Shown here: positions 55,481 to 64,000 of the stretch, in pieces
Layout of the letters: each line of letters opens with the position of its first letter
Position numbering within the stretch: position 1 is the stretch's first letter
Assembly (NCBI RefSeq): GCF_003086295.3
Contig: NC_092047.1
Span: 116,371,323-116,435,322 of the forward strand
DNA length: 64,000 bases
Reading direction: 5' to 3'
Source of the DNA: Arachis hypogaea
Lineage: Eukaryota > Streptophyta > Magnoliopsida > Fabales > Fabaceae
Position numbers and translations under genes: made by a program
Notes under the pieces: model-generated
The model's input: only the letters and a program-made list of their open reading frames with translations
The model's database searches: none
What the model was told of the DNA's origin: nothing

Positions 55481-56424
55481 ACCCCCCTCAGCTCTCGTCA
55501 CTGCCACAGAGAGAAGCTGAATCTCTCTGCCCTGCATCGTTCCGCCGCTCGCGCCGCTCTCTGCACTGCCGCGAGCTCAGCCAGCCACCACCAACTCTGG
55601 GCGGCACTACTTCTGCTCTTCTTCCCCTTTCCATTTCCCAGTCTGTCTCTGCTACATTCCAGGTCCCCTGCCTCATTCCTGCTTCCTGCTCTGTTTCTTT
55701 ACTTTCTTTTATTAATTCTGTTGTTAATTTTAGTTAGATTGTTGATTAATTCTGTTTGTTAGGATAGATAGATATATATGCTGTTAAGTAGCTAGGTTGT
55801 GGTTAGAGGATTCTAGGCCTGATAATTGCTCCGTTCTTGATTATCCAACATGGCTTAATACTGCTTGTTTGCTGAATGATGTTGGTGTGATCATTGCTGT
55901 GCTGTTTCTGTTTCATGTGACCTGATTCTACCTGCTGCCCTGCTGAACTGTACTTGTGAAATTAAGTTTGATGCTGCCTCTGTACATGCAATCCATGTTT
56001 TTCTCATGTTAATTGCAATTTTTGGATTCATGTGCTTATATTTTGCTGCTACTTGCTGCCCAAATTTCTAGAAATTGCTCTGTTTTTAAACTTGCTACTT
56101 AAGAGTTGAACGTGGCACTTTTCAAATTCTTAGTATCACTATATTTCTCTTCCTTAATGATCTATGAAGTTGTTTAGTTATAAACTTGATGTTTGAAGTT
56201 GTTTGTGAACCTCTAATATTAAGTTATGGATAATTTATTATGTGAAATTTTAAATTTTATTAAGTTAGAAATTATTGAATTTATATATTTAAAATTATTT
56301 TTAGTTTTTTTAATAATTTTATTTAATATTTAATTAAACCGGTTGAATCCCGGTTGAACCTCGGTCGAACCATTGAACCAGTGACCTCATCGGTTTATTG
56401 ACCGGTCCGGTTATCGCAACCTTG

Positions 56425-57899
56425 GTTTTAACATTGCGCATCTCCTGCTCGTGTCGTCCTCGCGCCCCCTCGCCTCTCTCCCTCCTCGTGTCTCTGCTCG
56501 AGCTTTGCCGTCCTTTGGGTGCTCGTCATCGGCGGTCTTACTCCCTATCGAGCCTTATATTCTGCCAGTTTTTTGCATTGTAAACATAAGGAGAAGGACT
56601 GTTGCAGTGCCGCTAGCTTCTCCGCGTCACATTCGTGCACTTTCTCCTCCATACTCTTCTCGTTGGAGGACCACCGAAGGTTACTTAATTGGTCGAACGA
56701 GCGGTTAACTGGTAAATCGACTGAACCGGACCGGTTTTTAATCTCCCGGTTCGCTACCCAAAAAAAAATATAAAAAAAAAACCGTCAGCCCAGATGCCAA
56801 ATCACCCGTCCCCCTCCCCCTTGAATCTCTCACAGACGCTGAAACGCCCAAAGCTCCACTCACCAACCCTAACCCTATCAGAGCAAATCAGCAAAAGGTT
56901 GGCTCGTCCTCGTCGTTGGCCGCCCTGTCCTTGTTGTCGAGCTCGTGTCTGTCTTTGCCTGTGGAAGGTCTGTTGCTTCTCCTCGACCTTCTTCTCCTCG
57001 GCGTCGCACGGATCTATTTCCGTCGCCCTGTCCCTCTTCGAGCTCTCTCTGTCTCTTTCTCACTGCGACGTCTCTCTCTGCTCGGTGGTGGAGTATTCGC
57101 CGTGCCGTCACCTCCCTTTCTCCCTCACTGCCGGTAACCGCTGCCTCAATTTAACAAATCCTAAACTCTCGCACTTTTGTGGACAATTATTACAGAGTTT
57201 TATTCTGGTGCCCGGAGGGTGCATGGCCTTGTAACTCTTGGTCTCTCTCACTTTATTTGTCGCTAGTTATATCATCTCTATCCTTTCTATATCCCCTACC
57301 CTCGCCATGAAAGTTTTCGCTCTAACTTGCTTTCTTGCACTCCAAATTGTCTGCAATTGATTGAGAAAGCAATTTATATCAGTTTATTGTATTTTGTATG
57401 TGTCCTTGAATCACAGAAATCTTATTCAGAAAGCATGCAATTGATTGAGTAACTATTGAGTAATTATTGAGTAGCTATGGTGCTTCACTGCATTGTTAAA
57501 TTTTGTTAATTTTATTGATTCTGATTTCTGAGTTGTTGATTGCTGGTTTTTTTAATTCTGAGTTATTGATGGTGCTATGGTGGTACTGATTTGTTTATTC
57601 TGAACTTAGGGAGAATAATGTTGTGTCTGCTTCTGTTGTTAAGTTTTTGGTTTTTATAATTTTTCATGAAACTGGAATAGTTGTTGATGGTTGATTTGAA
57701 TAATTTTGTTGATGGTGTTTCACTGCTCTCTTAAATTTTGATGGATGATAGTTGATGGTGGTTTTATTAAATTTTTTGAAGTAATTTTGTTGTTGATTGA
57801 TATTGTTTTTTAAATATTTTAAATTATATATTAAATTTTTAATAATTTTACTTTATATTTAATTAAACCGGTATGACCGATTTAGTTCTTGCAACCTTG
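56425..57899. mobile_element. Further hAT-like fragment with CCGGTT-rich ends
   Basis: The right end reads ACCGGTATGACCGATTTAGT...TGCAACCTTG (57870-57899), like the right end of the preceding element. A CCGGACCGG-type block lies at 56725-56740. CT-rich 5'-UTR-like DNA (56800-57140) resembles the interior of the 51745 element. No left terminus or target duplication was found, so boundaries are uncertain. The small frames in it are compositional. Confidence 0.45.
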
Positions 57900-58320
57900 A
57901 TGAAATGTAATGGACTAATTGCTTGGTTATGAATTTACGATGAGACTTGAATTTGTCAATTTGTTGAATGAGAAGTTTGCTAATTACTAATTTAGTTATC
58001 CTGTCGATTGCTGATTTTGGGTTGGTTTGCTAATTTTGAATTGGAAAGAAAATGTTATTTTGTGGTTATGATATTATGATTCTACTAATATAAATAATAG
58101 GGATGCACCTTATTTTCAATTTTAATTAGGAGGGCCCTGAAATTACCATTGTTAGAATTGATTGTTAATTGTCTCTAATTAATTGTTGATTGTTAATAGG
58201 CTTCGTTGCTACAATGTGATTGTTAATTGCCTAATTGGAATTGATTCTGGACCACGATGAACCATATCGCAACTTCGAACCATTTGTCACATTCATTCTT
58301 GTCTCAATAGACCAAATCAC
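57900..58320 (+). other. Upstream region of the PORR gene
   Basis: AT-rich DNA, no ORF. It should contain the promoter and 5' UTR of the gene at 58321. No strong TATA box stands out. Confidence 0.45.
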
Positions 58321-59595
58321 ATGCTCACAAGACTTATTCATCGTCGTGGTCCATTGATTTCGTCTTTACAACAACTACAATGTCTTTCTCTTCTCCACCG
58401 AACCTTCTCCCTGTGGTCCATGAAGAAAGATCCAGACCTCGAATCCGTGCTCTCCCGCAACCGCCGCTGGATTGTCAACAACCAGATCAAGAACATCATC
58501 CTCCGCTATCCAAACCAAGAGATCCCCATTGCATCCCTTCAGAAGAAGTTGAAAACCCTTGACCTCAAAGGCAAAGCCCTCAACTGGCTCCACAAGTACC
58601 CTTCCTGCTTCGATGTTACTTTCACCGGCGATGAACACCGCTGTCACCTCTCCAAGCGCATGATGAGCCTTGTCGAAGAGGAGGAATCTGTTAGGGAGTC
58701 TCAAGAAAATGCTTTCGTTTGCAGGTTAGCAAAATTACTTATGATGAGCGTCAACAAGAGGATTAATGTTCTGAAAATCAATGAGCTGAAAAGGAATTTA
58801 GGATTTCCCGATGATTACGTGATTAGGATTGTTGCAAAGTACCCAAATTTGTTCCGTGTTGTTAATGAGGGTGGGAGGAGGAGCTCTATGGAGATTGAAT
58901 TGATTCACTGGGACCCTGAATTTGCTGTATCCACAGTGGAGGTTGCAGCCAGGAGGAGCGGCAATACAAGGCCAACATTCTCGTGTTCTTTGCCTTTCAG
59001 TTGGGTGAAATCATGGGAGAGATTCCGTGAATTCGATTTGGTTCCTTACTTTTCGCCTTACATGGACCATAGGGAATTGGTGGAGGGATCGAAAGAGATG
59101 GAGAAGAGGAATGTGGGATTGGTACATGAGGTGTTGTCTTTGACTCTTTGGAAGAAAGCCTCAATAGTGAAGTTGGGTCATTTTAGGAGAGAGTTTGCTT
59201 TGCCTGATAGGTTGAATGTGTTGTTGCTCAAGCACCCTGGGATTTTCTATGTTTCCAACAAATATCAGATTTACACAGTTCTTCTTAGGGAGGCGTATGT
59301 TGGGTCTGAACTTGTTGAAAAGGATCCTTTGGTTGTTGTGAAGGAGAAATTTGGGGAACTGATGCAGGAAGGGCTTCATGAGTACAATCAGAGGCGGCGT
59401 CTCATAAATATGGAGAAGAGGAGGAAGAAAGGTGTTCCTTTGGCTAGAGTAGATGAAGTAAGGTGTAGGAGGAGAAGAAGCGAAAATGCTGACTCAGATG
59501 ATGATAAGGATGGAAACAATAAGCCGGGAGGTTTGTTTGACCCCGAGGAAAGGAAACGGTTTTATAAAGTTCTGTTTGATGATGATACTTCATGA
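58321..59595 (+). CDS. WTF9: PORR-domain protein, WHAT'S THIS FACTOR 9-like, mitochondrial
   Basis: Single-exon, intact 424-aa frame. The N-terminus (MLTRLIHRRGPLISSLQQLQ, basic, no acidic residues for 35 positions) fits a mitochondrial presequence. The PORR RNA-binding domain follows from about residue 40 (NRRWIVNNQIKNIILRYPNQ, LDLKGKALNWLHKYPSCFDV, FPDDYVIRIVAKYPNLFRVV, LWKKASIVKLGHFRREFALP, LLLKHPGIFYVSNKYQIYTV). The C-terminal ~70 residues are charged and basic. PORR proteins are plant-specific organellar intron-splicing factors. WTF9 in Arabidopsis acts on mitochondrial group II introns (rpl2, ccmFc). The paralogue assignment rests on memory of the family, so RPD1 or another WTF relative is possible, though less likely. 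Stop TGA at 59593. Confidence 0.88.
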   Translation: MLTRLIHRRGPLISSLQQLQCLSLLHRTFSLWSMKKDPDLESVLSRNRRWIVNNQIKNIILRYPNQEIPIASLQKKLKTLDLKGKALNWLHKYPSCFDVTFTGDEHRCHLSKRMMSLVEEEESVRESQENAFVCRLAKLLMMSVNKRINVLKINELKRNLGFPDDYVIRIVAKYPNLFRVVNEGGRRSSMEIELIHWDPEFAVSTVEVAARRSGNTRPTFSCSLPFSWVKSWERFREFDLVPYFSPYMDHRELVEGSKEMEKRNVGLVHEVLSLTLWKKASIVKLGHFRREFALPDRLNVLLLKHPGIFYVSNKYQIYTVLLREAYVGSELVEKDPLVVVKEKFGELMQEGLHEYNQRRRLINMEKRRKKGVPLARVDEVRCRRRRSENADSDDDKDGNNKPGGLFDPEERKRFYKVLFDDDTS

Positions 59596-60099
59596 AATTC
59601 TGAGCAGTGTGTGTGTGATAATCTAGTTTGTGCATTTGGTTTATATAAATTTGATATCAACACTTCCCTCCCTGCTACATATGCATACATACACATGGAC
59701 GCACATATGGATTGAACCTTTTTTTTTTTTTTGGATTGAAATGTCCCTTAAATTGGCGTTTTGACTTTTTCAGTTTTCTGAATTAAATTTTGGTGTGGCT
59801 GGGTTGTGTTTACTTTTGCCTTATTGCTGATGATTCAACAGCATGTGTAAGCTGTACTTTCTATATATTAGAAGAGAGACTGAGCGCATAGTCCAGTTAA
59901 AACCTACATAACTCTAATATAAGATTCCTGCATCATTTCTCTTCATAGTTGCTGTTGAGTTAAAATAGAAAACCTTATCTTCCCATGTTCTTTGTTATTT
60001 TCTTTGGATAATGGTCAATGGTGATTGCCCAATGATGCACAATTCAAAATGTATTGAGCAGTTTTGCTGTGGTGTTAAGTTCATCACTTGCCTTCCACC

Positions 60100-60101
<2 letters not shown>
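59596..60101 (+). other. 3' flank of the PORR gene
   Basis: Probable 3' UTR and downstream DNA. No further gene. Confidence 0.4.

Positions 60102-60152
<51 letters not shown>
60102..60152. repeat. (TC)n microsatellite
   Basis: About 25 uninterrupted TC units, followed by a CATGCATATATACATACACA-type purine/pyrimidine alternating tract to about 60190. Confidence 0.97.
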
Positions 60153-60155
<3 letters not shown>

Positions 60156-60763
60156 ACATGCATGCATATATACATACACATACATATATTTGGCAATGAT
60201 GATGATTATGATTCTGATCCTTTGGAAGGCTTTTGATGAACACCACTGGCTATGGAACGGTCTATGATTAGTTCTAAGCTATGAGATCTGAGGGCACTCC
60301 TATGTTTTATACTTTTACCTTCTGTTGCCTGCTATTTGAGCTAGTTGGTTAGATTTGATTGTTTATATAGTAGTTTTGGGGTCATGTTTCTAAGGGAAAA
60401 TTAGTGACTTAATTTATGAATGATGATGCGCCGCACTGAGCTCTAAGTTACTTTTATTAATTGACTGCATAATTAATAGTGAGGGTTTAGATTGGCTTTA
60501 TTTAGAGGAAGAAAGTACCCTTTTTTATTTAAGAAAACTTTGCAAAATTTTAAGAGCATTTGGATACAATTTTATTTGCCACATGCTTTGATCTGCAACT
60601 TCAAATTTTAAAGAATTGAATTTTGAGAAATTGTTCCAAATTAGTCCCTCCCTCCCCCCTTTCCCTCTTCTTTTATTTATTTGTTTATTTTTTTTTTAAT
60701 TCTGCCCAATGATGGACAGACAATCTCCTGGCTAACAGGTTTTGTTCATAGCTAGAGCTGCAC

Positions 60764-60766
<3 letters not shown>

Positions 60767-60840
<74 letters not shown>
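60767..60840. repeat. (TC)n microsatellite, long
   Basis: About 37 uninterrupted TC units. A TTTA/ATTT tetranucleotide run follows at 60871-60897. Confidence 0.97.
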
Positions 60841-60843
<3 letters not shown>

Positions 60844-60897
60844 AACTTTGAGAACTGCGATCTTTCATAATTATTTATTTATTTATTTATTTATTTC

Positions 60898-62229
60898 TTC
60901 CTCATGGTGCAAGAAGTCTGTGAATAAAGCTAGTGGCATAAGCTTTAGCTGATTTCTAGCTAGCTATATGAGATCTGAGGGCTCTGTTTTTCTGTTAGTT
61001 TTTCTGGCTAAGTGATTATATAAGTTTGCTTCCTTTTTTGGTGGCTATCTTTGATTTTTATTGATGTCATCTTCTTTAGTTACTGTTTTTTTCATTTTCT
61101 CGGTACTGTAAGTGCTACTGCTACTTCACGCAGTGCTATGTGAACTTACATTTCTGTATGCTGTGATGTTGTATGGTTTAGGCCTTTAGGGTGATGTTCT
61201 AGCTTCAATTCAGTTCTGCCCTGTCCTGCTCTATTAATATAACAACTACAATACTTCAGAAGTTTTCCTTTGTATTTAGTTTCACTAATTGCATAGGATA
61301 ATGTCTGCATTGATGAAGCTTTTATTTTCCTTCTGAATCATAAATTTTGATTGTTTTAGTTTGCATTTTATACACATGCATAGTTAACTGCAAAATTTTT
61401 CTTTTCCCCTTTATCACGCATTATAATAATTTTGCCAAATGATAGAACATGTTTACTAATGAACAACTCTATGAATATTCTTCATGACTAGACATATATC
61501 ACCTCCATTACCATCACTATGAAAAGATATTAATATTAAATAAATTCATATATAATAATAATACACAATATATAATTTAGGATTATATTAATTTGTAAAA
61601 TTACTTAATACAAAAAAAAAAAACATAACTAAGCTTTATAGTTTACGATTTAATTATTATTTTAATAATTAATATAAATCATTAATTAAATTAAAATATA
61701 ATTATTTAATATAATTAATTATTATAATTATTACTAAATTAATTATTATTTAAATTAACCAATTCAACAAAAAAATTATTTTGTAAAATATAAAAATTAA
61801 ATTTATTTTTTGATGTAAGTAAATTTAATTAATTATAATTTAATATAATAATATAAATAATATTTAATATTAATTATGATATAAATAATTAATATAAATT
61901 ATTAATTAAATAAAATTTAATTATTTAATCTAATTAATTATAATTTAATTACTTAATTATTATTTAAATAATTAATATAAATTATTAATTAAATAAAAAT
62001 TTAATTATTTAATATACCTATTTAACTAATTAACATTATATATAATTATTTATTTTTTAAATAACTTACCAAATAGCAAGTGTTGATTGGATCACAGAAA
62101 TCCCCATTCAGAAGGACTTTCCCTTGTTAGAATTCGTGTGGGAATTCACTTTCTTCTCACTCCAACGCATAAATTTTTTTTCCCTGACATAACAATAACT
62201 GGACTCCAATTTTTTCTGCCGTTGGAGAT
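60898..62229. repeat. AT-rich DNA with tandem TTAATTATTTAA-type repeats
   Basis: 60898-61500 is unremarkable non-coding DNA. 61560-62060 consists almost entirely of A and T with repeated units of the type TAATTAATATAAATTATTAA at about 61665, 61890 and 61970. No gene. Confidence 0.6.
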
Positions 62230-62478
62230 GTTATACTATAACAAATATTAAAGAGTATAATAAAATAATTACTTATTAATATTTTTTTATCGAGCTCGTT
62301 ACTATTTTTGTTATACTTTCAGCGTATACAATATTTTATTATTCTATGTTATACCATATTTTTATTATACTATAAAAATTATTAATAAGTACAATAAATA
62401 TATTAGTAAGTACTATAAAAAATATTATTGAATAATTATTTTATTATACTCATTAATATTTTTTTATAGTAACATTTA
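62230..62478. repeat. Inverted repeat, MITE-like
   Basis: 62230-62330 pairs with the reverse complement of about 62350-62478 (GTTA(C/T)TATA ends, AGTATAATAAAATAATTA inside). No convincing target duplication was found. Confidence 0.55.
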
Positions 62479-62924
62479 AATATGGTATAAAAAGGAGGAT
62501 TAAAAATAAATATAGTATAGTAATATTATTTATTTGTTTTGAAAATTAAAAAATTATTTTAATTCATTTAGATAATTTTTTCATTATAGTAGTCTTTTAT
62601 AATTAAATTTAAATTTTGAATTTTTAATATTAATAAATAAAATTAATTATAAAAATAACAAAATTTAAATCCAAAAAATTATTTTTAAAAGAGACATCTT
62701 GAAATGAATATTAATTTTAGTAGATGGGTATTTGACAATATTTTTCAAAAGGGAAAAATGAAAATTATTATTCTACATTCTAAAATAAAATTTATTTTTA
62801 TTTTAAAATTTTAATACATTAATAGTTTAATATATCTAAATGTATAAATCTCATATTTCTTAATATCTAAATGTATAAGCCTCATATTTCTTAAAAATAT
62901 TGTTAATAGAATGTTTATACGTAC

Positions 62925-64000
62925 GGATATCTAAAAAATAATTGATACATAGAAAAAAATATTGTTTAAATTTATCTCATAAAACTTGTTTTATATACTA
63001 CACTTTTTTTTCATCTATAGCATCATGATTTTAAAAATTAATTATATTATAACATACTATTTAATTAGGATATATATAAATATATATTTGGAACAAAATT
63101 AATATTTTTTAAAGTGTTATTTCAAATTAATTTGTCAAAAGATACTTTGAAAAAAAAGAGATATTAAAAACAAATTTAGATGTGTTGAGGTATTGCCTAA
63201 TTTTTTTTAATATTTTATTAGAGATGTTTATTTTTGGTAATTAGTTGAATGTAATTTTAGTTTTTTATAGTTAAAACTAAATTTAAAAATAATTTTAAGT
63301 AAGTAGTCACAAATCAATAAGTAGAATAGTGTTATATTATCGTCAGATTTGTAACTAGGGTTGTTGCTTCTAATGTTTAATCCATGAAGTTAGGGTGTAA
63401 TCGGATTGGCTTGGATTGAGTTTGGAAGAAATTGAAAACTGACCTGATTAAATTTGATCGTTTTGAAATAAATCAGATAAATATGTTTTTGTGACTAAAT
63501 CTGGACCGATCATATCAGTTTGCATTGATTTGAATACTGAATTAGAATTGGATTTTTAAAAACAACAAAAAAGAAAAAAATTTGCAACGAAGAAAAATAA
63601 GAATAAACCAATTCTATTACATCCTAACTTCATAGATTAAACATTTGAAACAACAACTCTAGTTATGAATCTGACGATAATGTAACACTATTCTGCTAAA
63701 AAAAATTATGCAGTACCTCAATGTTCAATACATCTAAATTTATTTTTAATATCTCTTTTTTCTTTTAAAGTATCTTTTGACAAATTAATTTAAAATAACA
63801 CTTTAAAAAATATTAATTCTATTCCTTATATATATCCTAATTAAATGGTATGTTATAATATAGTTAATTTTTAAAATCATGATGCTATAGATGAAAAAAA
63901 AAGTAATATATAAACAAATTTTATGAGATAAATTACAATATCAAATAAATAATTAAAATAAATAAAAATAAAAGTTATTAATTAATTAGAATTTATAAAC
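62925..64000. repeat. Large imperfect inverted repeat, may run past the window end
   Basis: The left arm, about 62945-63405, pairs with about 63620-63960 with small gaps. Shared words include ATCATGATTTTAAAAATTAA, GTGTTATATTATCGTCAGAT and their complements. The spacer, about 63406-63615, is non-coding. This may be a fold-back element. Its right limit is unclear because the window ends. Confidence 0.7.

Larger units (their letters stand above)
53508..56424. mobile_element. hAT-type element, imperfect ends
   Basis: The left end CTAGGTTCTGAAAACCGG and the right end CCGGTTATCGCAACCTTG are imperfect inverted repeats, with CCGGTT/AACCGG-rich subterminal DNA at both sides. A clear 8-bp duplication was not found (best alignment 6 of 8). 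The interior holds a CT/CG-rich block, two sets of tandem repeats and one exon-like frame. No transposase is recognised. Confidence 0.6.

Noticed and set aside
55207..55737. 176-aa plus-strand ORF
   Set aside because: Its first half is a 60-bp tandem repeat whose length is a multiple of three, which keeps a frame open by chance. The second half is low-complexity.
60011..60236. ORFs of 60-62 aa with SLSLSLS runs
   Set aside because: They are translations of a (TC)n microsatellite.

Overview
This window is plant nuclear DNA. Genes carry GT-AG introns, the coding content is sparse, and most of the sequence is AT-rich nested transposons. The transposon families, the plant-only gene families (P-class PPR, PORR, plant mobile domain) and the style of the MITEs suggest a legume. 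Peanut (Arachis) is my best guess, from recognising repeat families rather than from any search.

Layout. 1-3331: AT-rich DNA with a MITE (894-1063), a stump of a Mutator-like element carrying exon 1 of a plant-mobile-domain gene (about 1430-1829), a second MITE (1858-2171) and degenerate ~200-bp tandem repeats. 3332-10321: a 7.0-kb MULE with long TIRs and a perfect 9-bp target duplication. It holds an intact 875-aa transposase gene (minus strand) and a broken plant-mobile-domain gene (plus strand), transcribed towards each other. 10331-14560: non-coding DNA with a tandem duplication, one copy of which holds a hAT element, and a 60-bp SINE. 14561-21311: a MITE split by a second MULE (14575-21155). 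That MULE also has a convergent pair, a multi-exon transposase with one frameshift and a decayed GRF-zinc-finger/membrane gene. 21355-23681: two fold-back elements. 23826-34927: a three-layer nest, in which a decayed LINE is split by a palindromic Mutator-type element, itself split by a nearly intact 6.6-kb LINE.

34930-51350: three intact, very similar organellar PPR genes in tandem. A graveyard of gene pieces lies between copies 2 and 3: BOP1, fructose-bisphosphate aldolase, a PPR piece and an F-box/LRR gene. 51745-57899: hAT-type non-autonomous elements. 58321-59595: an intact single-exon PORR-domain gene, most like WTF9 (mitochondrial intron splicing). 59600-64000: no gene seen, only microsatellites, AT-rich tandem repeats and large inverted repeats.

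The genes likely to serve the host are the three PPR genes and the PORR gene, all apparently targeted to organelles for RNA metabolism. The most interesting feature is that two unrelated MULEs 4 kb apart share a two-gene convergent plan, transposase plus a different accessory gene in each. This resembles the mudrA/mudrB layout of maize MuDR, but with plant-mobile-domain and GRF-zinc-finger partners. Several insertion orders can be read directly from target duplications.
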